The position numbers and the translations under genes are program-made. Shown here piece by piece: positions 34,529 through 42,520 of a stretch of 64,000 bases of DNA (position 1 is its first letter; the number at the start of each line of letters is the position of its first letter). The notes below the pieces were generated by a model. The model saw only the letters and a program-made list of their open reading frames with translations. It ran no database searches and was not told the DNA's origin. The DNA comes from Brevibacillus centrosporus. GTDB taxonomy: Bacteria > Bacillota > Bacilli > Brevibacillales > Brevibacillaceae. The stretch spans positions 62,001-126,000 of the forward strand of contig NZ_RHHP01000013.1 of assembly GCF_003710815.1 (NCBI RefSeq), given 5' to 3'.

Positions 34529-35515
34529 ATGGAAGCACTAATCCGACTTATTGAAGAGGAGTACGGCCTCGGTATTCTCAGCTACGAGATTATGCGAAAC
34601 TCTAATAAATCATTGGTGATTATCTTGCGGACACGCAAGGGCAAATTCCTAGGCAAAAGCCTGTTCACTACTGAAGAGCGGCAAAACTTCATCCTGGATG
34701 CAGAAGAGCATCTGCGAAAAAAAGGGATTCACATACCCAAATTGCAAAAAACGAAGTCCAATCAACGCTTTATTTATTGGAACGGGTATCCCTTTCTCAT
34801 CCAGCATTGGGCATCCGGTCCCATGCTCGCTCTCAATCTTCCGGCACGCATCAGGCGAACCGGATCCACCCTCGGGCGAATTCACGCCGCATCTGTCGGC
34901 TTTTCCTCTGCATACAGTCACCTGTACAACGCCGCAAGCACGTGGGACGAGGAATATCGAAATGATTTTACTGCCCTGCAGCGCTGGAATCAGCAATATG
35001 AGTCAAGCAAAGAACCGAAGCATCAGATCATCTTTTTGCATCTTCCGTTCTTTCTGATCGCCGGTAAAATCGCCATGGAGAGCCTGGAAAAATCATCGTA
35101 CTATCAGAATTGGAGGGCGCTCCCTACCTCCCGACATTTCTTGTGTCACGGCGATTTCAACAACGGAAACTTGCTCTCGGAAAAGCAGAAAATTACCGTC
35201 ATTGATTGGGAGGACGTTCGCTTTGATTTTCCTTCCAAAGATATCAGCCGTGTGCTCTCCTTATTAATGCGAAAGAACAAAAAGTGGAATCCCAAAGCCT
35301 TCCACTACCTTCTCGACGGGTATCTCCGCGAGAATCCACTGTCCCGGCGACAGCGGCATCTTCTGTATACCGACCTTGCCTATCCCCATATTACCGAACG
35401 GTTTTTACGCCAGCAGCAATACCTCGAGATGTCGGAGCGGGATATCGAAAAATTCCTGAAACAGGAAATCAGGAAAACGGCTTATATGCTCGAAGAAATG
35501 AAAGCCCTTGAGTAA
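34529..35515 (+). CDS. CotS/YutH-like kinase-fold protein
   Basis: 328 residues with an aminoglycoside-phosphotransferase (APH) fold. The catalytic loop is CHGDFNNGNLL and the metal-binding segment VIDWEDVRFDFPSKDISRVL, matching the CotS group of spore coat-associated proteins (CotS, YutH, YtaA). Most of these have no proven kinase substrate. The N-terminal lobe starts MEALIRLIEEEYGLGILSYE. ATG with GGAGGG upstream. It converges on the metH-yitJ operon without a clear terminator between. Confidence 0.82.
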   Translation: MEALIRLIEEEYGLGILSYEIMRNSNKSLVIILRTRKGKFLGKSLFTTEERQNFILDAEEHLRKKGIHIPKLQKTKSNQRFIYWNGYPFLIQHWASGPMLALNLPARIRRTGSTLGRIHAASVGFSSAYSHLYNAASTWDEEYRNDFTALQRWNQQYESSKEPKHQIIFLHLPFFLIAGKIAMESLEKSSYYQNWRALPTSRHFLCHGDFNNGNLLSEKQKITVIDWEDVRFDFPSKDISRVLSLLMRKNKKWNPKAFHYLLDGYLRENPLSRRQRHLLYTDLAYPHITERFLRQQQYLEMSERDIEKFLKQEIRKTAYMLEEMKALE

Positions 35516-35573
35516 AGAGCGGCAATTTGCCTGTCTCTTCACACAAGGGCCTCTGTTCTGTCGATTGTATAGG

Positions 35574-37451
35574 CTAGTGGGTTGCTGTCTTCACGAGCGC
35601 ACTTTGCTGTCGTACGTACTGCACCAGCTCAGCTACCATCGAGGAGTAATGGAATGGCGTGATCAGGTAAATGCCTTTGAAATACTGAATGGCGGTATCG
35701 AGCAGCTCCTTCGCCATTTTGATCCCCTCTTGCCTTGCCGCTTCCCCTTGCTCCACCGCTCTCATCCGTTCCAGTGCTTCAGGAGAAAGCTTGATACCAG
35801 GCACTTCATTGTGCAGGAACTCCGCATTTCGCAAGCTGGTCAACGGCATGATCCCGATGAAGACCGGTATGCCGATATGCTTGGTGGCCTCATACACTTG
35901 CTTGATCGATTCCGCATCGTATACGGGCTGGGTCATGATATAGTCCGCTCCGGCCTCTACCTTCTTTTCCAGACGAGCAATCGCCGCATCCATCTGTCTT
36001 ACGTTTGGATTAAAAGCCGCACCTACGATGAACTGCGCTTTTTGCTTCAAAGGACGACCTGCAAAAGAGACACCCTCGTTCAACTGCTTCACCATGCGGA
36101 TCAAATCAAAAGAGGTCACGTCAAACACAGAGGTAGCACCTGGCAAATCGCCGAAACGGGACGGGTCGCCGGTAATGACAAGGATTTGATCGATACCGAG
36201 GGCGTGCAAGCCCATCAGATGGGATTGCTGTCCGATCAAGTTGCGGTCGCGGCAGGCGATATGCAGCAGCGGATCGATACCGTGTCTGCTTTTCATCAAA
36301 GCGCCCAGCGCCATGTTGCTCATCCGTACGGTAGCCAGCGAGTTGTCGGCCAAAGTAATGGCATCAGCCCCTGCGCGGTGAAGCTCGCAGCAGCCATCCA
36401 GGAAGGACTCCGCATCCAGATCGCGCGGCGGGTCGAATTCTACGATAACCGTTGTCTCTGTTTTGACTCTTTCTACGATACTCGGCTTCGACTGATCGCG
36501 GATGCTCTGTACCGTCACCTGTGGACGATCACCAGGCACGATCGCCGGATTGATTCTCTCCTGTGGCTCAAGCGACTCCAGTGCATCTGCCATCGCTTTG
36601 ACGTGCTCAGGTGTCGTTCCGCAGCATCCGCCGATCAAACGGATGCCCTGCTCCCGCAAACGCAAGGCACTCTGGCCGAAATAGTCAGGCGTCGACTTGT
36701 AGGCGTACTCCCCGTCTGTAAGACCGAGACGGCCCGCATTCGGGAAAGCAGACAAGAGTGCACCATGCGGAACCTGCGTATTTTCAAACGATCGCAAAAT
36801 TTCCGCTGGACCGAGGCGGCAGTTGAGACCCACGATGTCCGCTCCTGCCTGCTTCAGCTGCCCAAACGCATCTGTCAGCGAGTATCCATCCCGCGTGCGT
36901 CCTACCTCGAGCGTAGCCAGCTGGGCGATCAGGGGAGCATCCGTCAGGGGACGAATGACCTCCAGCGCCATAAGCAGCTCCTCCAGGTCGAGAAACGTCT
37001 CCAAAATAATTCCGTCCACACCCGCGTGAAGCAGGGCAATGGCTTGCTCCTCATACTGGTCCCGGTATTCATCCAGCACTTTTTTACGCACGCGACCTGC
37101 CAGAATGGAGCCAATGCTCCCTGCGACATACGCATCGTCTCTTGCGGATTCCCGGGCAATTTTTACGGCTAAGCGATTGATCCTCGCCACGCGATGCTCC
37201 AGACCATAGCGGGACAAGGAATCCCGATTGGCTGAATACGTATTGGTCTCCAAAAGTCTGGCTCCAGCCGCATAATACGAATCATGAACCTCTTGGACAA
37301 GCTTCGGATTCGACAGCGACAGCTCTTCGAAGCTCACTCCGAGCGGGACGCCCAGCCTGTGCAGCTGGGTCGCCATCGCTCCATCTCCTACCAGCAGGTG
37401 ATCCTGCAAATACTCCCGTAAATCTTTCTTGCCTGTGGTCAACTCAATCAC
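35574..37451 (-). CDS. yitJ: Bifunctional homocysteine S-methyltransferase / methylenetetrahydrofolate reductase
   Basis: 625 residues (about 612 in B. subtilis YitJ). The N-terminal domain (residues 1 to about 300) is a homocysteine methyltransferase with zinc ligands in GLNC and GGCCGTTPEH. The C-terminal domain from about residue 330 is a MetF-type flavin TIM barrel (QPVYDAESIKQVYEATKHIG, GIMPLTS). It supplies 5-methyl-THF for methionine synthesis. GTG start with AAGGAG close upstream, 20 bases after metH; both lie behind one SAM riboswitch. Confidence 0.95.
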   Translation of the reverse strand: MIELTTGKKDLREYLQDHLLVGDGAMATQLHRLGVPLGVSFEELSLSNPKLVQEVHDSYYAAGARLLETNTYSANRDSLSRYGLEHRVARINRLAVKIARESARDDAYVAGSIGSILAGRVRKKVLDEYRDQYEEQAIALLHAGVDGIILETFLDLEELLMALEVIRPLTDAPLIAQLATLEVGRTRDGYSLTDAFGQLKQAGADIVGLNCRLGPAEILRSFENTQVPHGALLSAFPNAGRLGLTDGEYAYKSTPDYFGQSALRLREQGIRLIGGCCGTTPEHVKAMADALESLEPQERINPAIVPGDRPQVTVQSIRDQSKPSIVERVKTETTVIVEFDPPRDLDAESFLDGCCELHRAGADAITLADNSLATVRMSNMALGALMKSRHGIDPLLHIACRDRNLIGQQSHLMGLHALGIDQILVITGDPSRFGDLPGATSVFDVTSFDLIRMVKQLNEGVSFAGRPLKQKAQFIVGAAFNPNVRQMDAAIARLEKKVEAGADYIMTQPVYDAESIKQVYEATKHIGIPVFIGIMPLTSLRNAEFLHNEVPGIKLSPEALERMRAVEQGEAARQEGIKMAKELLDTAIQYFKGIYLITPFHYSSMVAELVQYVRQQSALVKTATH

Positions 37452-37471
37452 TTCTCTCCTTTTGATTCCGT

Positions 37472-40400
37472 TTATACTTCAAACACCGACGGTCCGGCGT
37501 TAAAATAGCGAGCCTCTGGGTGTGCGAATACCATCGCAGATACGGACGCTTCCGGCTCCATCATAAAGCCTTCTGTCAGTTGAATGCCGATATTTTCCGG
37601 CTGCAGCAAGCGGAACAGCTGCGCCTGATCCTCCAATTTCGGGCAAGCAGGATAGCCAAACGATACGCGGATCCCTTGGTAGCGGGCACCGAATCGCTCC
37701 AGCATGGTCATCTCTGCCGGGTCAGGAATCCCCCAACCATCACGCATGATGTGGTGAATCCGCTCAGCGAACGCCTCTGCCAGCTCCAGCGCGAGTGCCT
37801 GCAGAACATGGGAGCGCAAATAGTCTCCGCGTTCCTTTAGCTCGGTAGAACGCTCGCGAATGCCTCCACCCGCTGTTACTGTCAGGAAGCCGACGTAATC
37901 CATTTCTCCACTCTCCACAGGTCGAAGGAAATCCGAGAGGCACAGATGCGGTTCTTCCGGCTGACGCGGGAACTCAAATCGCTCCAGCACCTTGCTGTGA
38001 TCATTCGGATCGTAGACCAAAATCTCATTTCCCTGGGATTGCGCCGGGAAGAATTGGTACACCCCGTGTGCGGAAATCGTGCCCTGCTGTTTGGCGTCAT
38101 TCAGCAAATCCTCCACCAGTCCGTACAGCTCCAGCGTTTTCTCATCTCCGGATTCAATCAGCTTATCTACGTTTCCACGTACCCCAAGATGCTTGCCGAG
38201 CAGCATCCGCAGATTCAAGTACGGCTGCAAATGCGTGATCGGATATTGGCGCAAAATGTGGCGCTCGCAATCTGGGGGAACATGGACAGGGACGGTTTTA
38301 CTCACGGCCGAGCGTGCGGGGAGAGCTGTTTTTTTCTCCTCGACGACAGGTTGCGCGGTGGCGACTGCTTCTAGCAGATTTTGCTGCTCCTCCACCAAGC
38401 GTTCACGCTCTTCCGGATTTTGCAGTCGGTTCACGAGGTCCAGACCATCCATTGCATCTTTTGCATAGAGCACGATCCCGCGGTATTCTGGCGCGATCCG
38501 GTTGGATGTGAACTTCCGAGTCAGCGCGGCGCCGCCTACCATCATCGGTACGTCAATTCCTGCATCGCGCAAATCCTGCGCCGTAATGACCATCTGCTGT
38601 GCGGATTTCACCAAGAGACCGGACAGACCGATCGCATCCGGCTTCTGTTCCCGGCACGCTGCGATTAACTGCTCAGGTGGAACTTTGATCCCGAGGTTCA
38701 CCACATCGTAGCCGTTATTCGCCAAAATGATTTCCACCAGGTTTTTGCCGATGTCATGCACATCGCCTTTTACCGTCGCCAGCAGGATCTTGCCCTTCGC
38801 TGCCGCATCGGATTTCTCCATATATGGTTCGAGATACGATACCGATGCCTTCATAACCTCGGCACTCTGCAGCACCTCTGCCACGATCAGCTGGTTGCCG
38901 TTGAAAAGCCGACCGACCTCTTCCATTCCCGTCATCAACGGTCCGTTGATAATTTCCAGCGGTGCATATTTTTCCAAAGCAAGCTTCAAGTCTTCCGTCA
39001 GACCATCCTTGGAACCCTCGACAACATAGCGTGCCAAGCGTTCTTCCAGCGTCAGCTTGGAGACCTCTACACTCACTTCTTTCTTCTTTTGACGATAAAA
39101 CTCAGTAAAGGCGGCCAGCGTTTCGTCATTCGTTTCGAACAACAGCGCTTCGGCCAGCTTCCGCTCATTTTCCGGTATCGAAGCATAGCGCTCCAGCTTT
39201 TCCGTGTTGACGATCGCGTAGTCCAGACCGGCTACTGTCGTGTGATACAGGAACACGGCATTCAGCACTTCCCGACCTGCTGCCGGCAAGCCAAAGGATA
39301 CGTTGCTGACTCCCAGAATGGTTTTGCACTCCGGCATTGCTTGTTTGATCAAACGAATCCCTTCCACCGTTTCCTTGGCAGAACCGATGTACTGCTCATC
39401 GCCTGTTCCAACAGGGAATACCAATGGGTCAAAAATGATATCCTGCGGCTTTACTCCGTATTGATTTACCAATATATCGTAGGAACGCTTGGCAACCTCG
39501 AGCTTTTTCTCACGAGTTACAGCCATCCCGGCTTCTTCAATCGTCCCGACAACGACTGCTGCACCGTATTTGTGAATGAGCGGTGCGACTTCCTCAAAAC
39601 GCTCCAGCCCATCCTCGAGGTTAATCGAGTTGAGAATGGCCTTCCCTTGGGAGTAACGAAGACCCAGCTCCATCACTTTTGCATCGGTGGAGTCGATCAT
39701 CAGCGGCGCCTTCACCTTTTTCACGATGAATTGCAGGAATTTTTCCATATCCTCGTATTCATCTCGGTCCGGGTCAGCCAAGCAGATGTCGATTACGTGG
39801 GCTCCACGCTTTACCTGTGCTCTGGCAATGTCGGATGCTTCCTCGTACTGACCTGCCGCGATCAAGTCACGGAATTTTTTCGAGCCGATGACGTTGGTAC
39901 GCTCTCCTACGAGCAACGGACGATTGTCGTCTTCCACGTAAACCACTTCGATACCAGAGACGGCACTGACCGGCTCCTTCACTTGCCCACGCGGCTTGCA
40001 ATCCTTTAGCGCCTCTGCCATTGCCCGGATATGCTCTGGCGTCGTACCGCAACAGCCCCCCGCTACGTTCAGCCAACCTTGCTCGGCGAACGCGCGCATT
40101 TTGGCTGCTAAGCCTTGGGGAGTTTCGTGATAATGACCGTTTTCATCCGGAAGCCCAGCGTTCGGGTAACAGCTGACGCCGCATTCCGCCAAACCGGACA
40201 GCGTACGCAGATGGTCACGCATGAATTCTGGGCCTGTCGCGCAGTTCAAACCGACCGAAACCGGCTTTAAGTGCTCCAGGGAAAAATAGAAAGCTTCAAT
40301 GTTTTGACCGGCGAGGGTGGTTCCCATCGGCTCGATCGTCCCGGAGAGCATGATCGGCAGCTCGGTTTGCAGTTCTTCAAACGCTTTGCGGATCCCGATG

Positions 40401-40918
40401 CCCCCCGCTTTCACGTTCAGCGTGTCTTGGGAGGTCTCTAAAAGAAGCACATCGGCTCCCCCGAGAATCATCCCTTTAGCTTGGCGATAGTAGGACTCCA
40501 CCAGTTCTTCAAAGGTGACGCCGCCTGTCAGAGACAGCGTTTTGGTTGTCGGCCCCATGGAACCTGCCACGTAGCGAGGCCATTCCGGAGTCGAATAGGC
40601 ATCCACCGCTTCCTTCGCCAGCCGGGTTGCCGCTATATTGATTTCGAGGTCTTTATCGGCTACGTCGTACTCAGCCAATACCACAGAAGTCGCACCAAAG
40701 GTATTGGTCTCGACGATGTCTGCGCCTGCCTCCAAATACTTTTCATGGATGGAACGAATCACATCCGGTCTTGTCAAATTCAACAGCTCGTTACAGCCAT
40801 CGTACTCCTCACCGCCAAAATCCTCGGCTGTCAGGTTTGCCTGTTGCAGCATGGTTCCCATTGCGCCATCTAAAATCAGAATTTTTCGGGAAAGCTGCTC
40901 GCGAAAAGTTGGTTTCAT
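37472..40918 (-). CDS. metH: Cobalamin-dependent methionine synthase
   Basis: 1148 residues, full length, four modules in order. They are homocysteine-binding (to about 320, zinc ligands GLNC and GGCCGTTPEH), pterin-binding (about 340-600, RTNVIGSKKF), B12-binding (DVHDIGKN about residue 720, with the His that ligates cobalt) and the SAM-dependent reactivation domain (to the end, with the conserved RYFNAGPSVFEV-type end). It transfers the methyl group of 5-methyl-THF to homocysteine. ATG with AAGGAG seven bases upstream. Controlled by the SAM-I riboswitch at 41042-41208. Confidence 0.97.
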   Translation of the reverse strand: MKPTFREQLSRKILILDGAMGTMLQQANLTAEDFGGEEYDGCNELLNLTRPDVIRSIHEKYLEAGADIVETNTFGATSVVLAEYDVADKDLEINIAATRLAKEAVDAYSTPEWPRYVAGSMGPTTKTLSLTGGVTFEELVESYYRQAKGMILGGADVLLLETSQDTLNVKAGGIGIRKAFEELQTELPIMLSGTIEPMGTTLAGQNIEAFYFSLEHLKPVSVGLNCATGPEFMRDHLRTLSGLAECGVSCYPNAGLPDENGHYHETPQGLAAKMRAFAEQGWLNVAGGCCGTTPEHIRAMAEALKDCKPRGQVKEPVSAVSGIEVVYVEDDNRPLLVGERTNVIGSKKFRDLIAAGQYEEASDIARAQVKRGAHVIDICLADPDRDEYEDMEKFLQFIVKKVKAPLMIDSTDAKVMELGLRYSQGKAILNSINLEDGLERFEEVAPLIHKYGAAVVVGTIEEAGMAVTREKKLEVAKRSYDILVNQYGVKPQDIIFDPLVFPVGTGDEQYIGSAKETVEGIRLIKQAMPECKTILGVSNVSFGLPAAGREVLNAVFLYHTTVAGLDYAIVNTEKLERYASIPENERKLAEALLFETNDETLAAFTEFYRQKKKEVSVEVSKLTLEERLARYVVEGSKDGLTEDLKLALEKYAPLEIINGPLMTGMEEVGRLFNGNQLIVAEVLQSAEVMKASVSYLEPYMEKSDAAAKGKILLATVKGDVHDIGKNLVEIILANNGYDVVNLGIKVPPEQLIAACREQKPDAIGLSGLLVKSAQQMVITAQDLRDAGIDVPMMVGGAALTRKFTSNRIAPEYRGIVLYAKDAMDGLDLVNRLQNPEERERLVEEQQNLLEAVATAQPVVEEKKTALPARSAVSKTVPVHVPPDCERHILRQYPITHLQPYLNLRMLLGKHLGVRGNVDKLIESGDEKTLELYGLVEDLLNDAKQQGTISAHGVYQFFPAQSQGNEILVYDPNDHSKVLERFEFPRQPEEPHLCLSDFLRPVESGEMDYVGFLTVTAGGGIRERSTELKERGDYLRSHVLQALALELAEAFAERIHHIMRDGWGIPDPAEMTMLERFGARYQGIRVSFGYPACPKLEDQAQLFRLLQPENIGIQLTEGFMMEPEASVSAMVFAHPEARYFNAGPSVFEV

Positions 40919-41041
40919 CAGCTTGCTCCTTTTCGGCCTCTTCTCAGCCGTTTCATACACTGCTCTGTTGTAGTTGCAAGTCTTCCTGTCTCACTTTGTT
41001 GTGCGTATACCGGATAAATCCTTATCCATGCTTATCTGCAC

Positions 41042-41075
41042 AAAAAAATCCCCTTCTTAAGTAGAAGAGGATTTG
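41042..41075 (-). terminator. SAM-responsive terminator of the metH leader
   Basis: Minus-strand stem AAATCC-CTTCT / AGAAG-GGATTT followed by TTTTTTTG. It forms the OFF structure of the riboswitch expression platform about 125 bases before metH. Confidence 0.88.
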
Positions 41076-41208
41076 TCCGCGAAATACAGAAGCGCCTGAG
41101 TCATCCTCTCATCTTTCAAAGCCGTAGCTTTGCTGGAATTGGCACCGGATTGCTACCGGTTGCCGAGGCTTCATCAGGCCAGTCCCTCTGCCTCTCTGGA
41201 TAAGAGTC
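41076..41208 (-). promoter_or_regulatory. SAM-I (S-box) riboswitch
   Basis: The minus strand shows the canonical S-box order: CTCTTATCCAGAGAGG, GGGACTGGCCTGATGAAGCC, CTCGGCAACC, GGTGCCAATTCC, CAAAG...CTTTG and finally AAGATGAGAGG closing helix P1 against CTCTTAT. When S-adenosylmethionine is plentiful the downstream terminator forms and metH-yitJ transcription stops. Confidence 0.96.
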
Positions 41209-41257
41209 GTACATGGTTATGGAGTTGAAATGTCAAACTTCATGAATGTTTGCAAGT

Positions 41258-41286
41258 ATCTTATCACCCCCCTGTCTCTTCGTCAA
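41258..41286 (-). promoter_or_regulatory. Promoter of the metH-yitJ operon
   Basis: Minus strand TTGACG (41281-41286), 17-base spacer, TAAGAT (41258-41263). The transcript would begin about 45 bases before the riboswitch aptamer. Confidence 0.7.
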
Positions 41287-41418
41287 TTAAGAATTTGTCT
41301 AATATTTACTCTTGTCTCAAAAGATTGTGCCCATTTTTCGTTGATCTAGACATCCGCCCACGCCAATCTGTGTGTTCGTGTATAGACTAGAGCATAACGG
41401 AAAGGAGGGGAAACAAAC

Positions 41419-41520
41419 ATGAGTACATCTTTCTGCGGCGGATTCTTTGGTGACAACTTCGCATTGGTGCTCGTACTGTTTATCCTGCTGGTAATTGTTG
41501 GGTGCTCCGAAGACTGCTAG
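41419..41520 (+). CDS. YjcZ family small sporulation protein
   Basis: 33 residues from ATG with AAAGGAGGGG eight bases upstream. The product MSTSFCGGFFGDNFALVLVL continues into a hydrophobic span and ends GCSEDC. It shares the FALVLVLF core with the 30-residue protein at 15734. YjcZ-type proteins are spore-associated single-span peptides. It has an independent terminator. The gene lies between the divergent methionine operon and the 41677 gene. Confidence 0.82.
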   Translation: MSTSFCGGFFGDNFALVLVLFILLVIVGCSEDC

Positions 41521-41532
41521 TCATAGCGTATG

Positions 41533-41562
41533 AAAAGGGCCTAGATCCTCTAGGCTCTTTTT
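41533..41562 (+). terminator. Terminator of the YjcZ-type gene
   Basis: Stem AAAGGGCCTAGA / TCTAGG-CTCTTT ending in TTTTT. Confidence 0.85.
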
Positions 41563-41676
41563 GCGTTTGCCTGGCTCGAAAAAACCTCCGTTCATTGTCA
41601 CTCTAAAGCGCTTTTGCTATACTGAATACAAAAATGAATTGTATCGCGGCTTGGCAATACAAAGGAGCGAAACGCT

Positions 41677-42171
41677 GTGGACACACTAGATGCCCGTGAA
41701 AAAGACGAATTTTTATCGTCTCTCGAAAAAATCAAGGAACTGGAGCAAAGTGAATTCGAGACTTACTCCATCGTGAAAAATCGGGAGACGGGTGACCATT
41801 ATCTGCATTACTTCCTTTCCCATCTCAATTTATCCGCGGGCGGACGTCGAGATGATTACGACTATTTTCTGCCCCTCGATTCGGATGAAGTACTCGGACT
41901 GATGTTTGGCGAGCAGCCTTACCATTTTCCCGATCATTGGCGCAATCCATACCTGCGCAGCGGAAACGACAATCGGCTGATCCCCTTCGATCCATCCGAG
42001 AACTACGATCTGGAAGAAGATGCTGCAGCCGAGCTGGCTATGCTGGCACAGCTCGAGCAATTCAAAGAGCAATGGATGAATGCAGAAAACATGAGTGCCG
42101 AGGAAAAGGAAAAGCTGACGAGAGAATACTTCGCACAGCTGGACAAGATTTTAAATAAACCGGAAGAGTGA
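41677..42171 (+). CDS. Conserved hypothetical protein
   Basis: 164 residues, acidic and soluble. N-terminal helix (DAREKDEFLSSLEKIKELEQ), a middle part rich in aromatics and Asp (DDYDYFLPLDSDEVLGLMFG, YHFPDHWRNPYLRSG), and a long charged C-terminal helix (EQFKEQWMNAENMSAEEKEK). No family recognised. GTG start with AAGGAGCG eight bases upstream. The argS promoter begins at its stop codon, so this gene probably has no role in tRNA charging. Confidence 0.75.
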   Translation: MDTLDAREKDEFLSSLEKIKELEQSEFETYSIVKNRETGDHYLHYFLSHLNLSAGGRRDDYDYFLPLDSDEVLGLMFGEQPYHFPDHWRNPYLRSGNDNRLIPFDPSENYDLEEDAAAELAMLAQLEQFKEQWMNAENMSAEEKEKLTREYFAQLDKILNKPEE

Positions 42172-42172
42172 G

Positions 42173-42202
42173 TTGCGCGAGTGCAGCCTCACCAGTTATA
42201 AT
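42173..42202 (+). promoter_or_regulatory. Promoter of the argS T-box leader
   Basis: TTGCGC (42173-42178), 18-base spacer, TATAAT (42197-42202). It starts two bases after the stop of the preceding gene. Confidence 0.7.
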
Positions 42203-42207
42203 GCTAG

Positions 42208-42435
42208 AGATATCGTTGAATCGTTGAAGAGGAAAGTACCTCATGTAAATGACGCTAGCGAGTCGGGGATGGTGGAAGCCCGATGCAGAGCATGAGAGGA
42301 AACGCACCTCGGAGATGCGTCCTGAACATTTGCGATTTGCAAATCGTGTAGGGAAACGCCGGGACTGCCCGATACAGCAGGTCAAGCGGTTTTTGCTTTC
42401 AAGCAAAAACAACAGGAGTGGCACCGCGGGAGCAC
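42208..42435 (+). promoter_or_regulatory. T-box riboswitch controlling argS
   Basis: The T-box itself is GGAGTGGCACCGCGGG at 42415-42430. Stem I features are present (GGGGATGGTGGAAGCCCGA at about 42274-42292). In the specifier loop context GATG-CGT-CCTGAAC, the codon CGT (Arg, 42318-42320) aligns with the specifier position of known leaders. Uncharged tRNA-Arg would bind and prevent the terminator at 42436-42477. Confidence 0.95.
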
Positions 42436-42477
42436 AACCTCTCGTCTCTTTCTTATAGGAGACGTAGAGGTTTTTTT
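42436..42477 (+). terminator. tRNA-responsive terminator of the argS leader
   Basis: Stem AACCTCTCGTCTC / GGAGACG-AGAGGTT followed by TTTTTTATT, 43 bases before argS. Confidence 0.9.
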
Positions 42478-42520
42478 ATTTGGAGCACCCACCCTCTTTC
42501 CAATCAGAAAGGAGATTCAC

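Noticed and set aside
35508..37172. 554-codon open frame antisense to yitJ
   Set aside because: The yitJ frame carries all expected motifs; the opposite frame is a compositional shadow.
38756..40009. Long open frame antisense to metH
   Set aside because: It lies fully opposite a confirmed catalytic gene, has no family features and an odd Cys/His/Phe-rich composition typical of antisense frames.
42208..42477. Small coding frames in the argS leader
   Set aside because: The sequence is fully explained by T-box structure and terminator.
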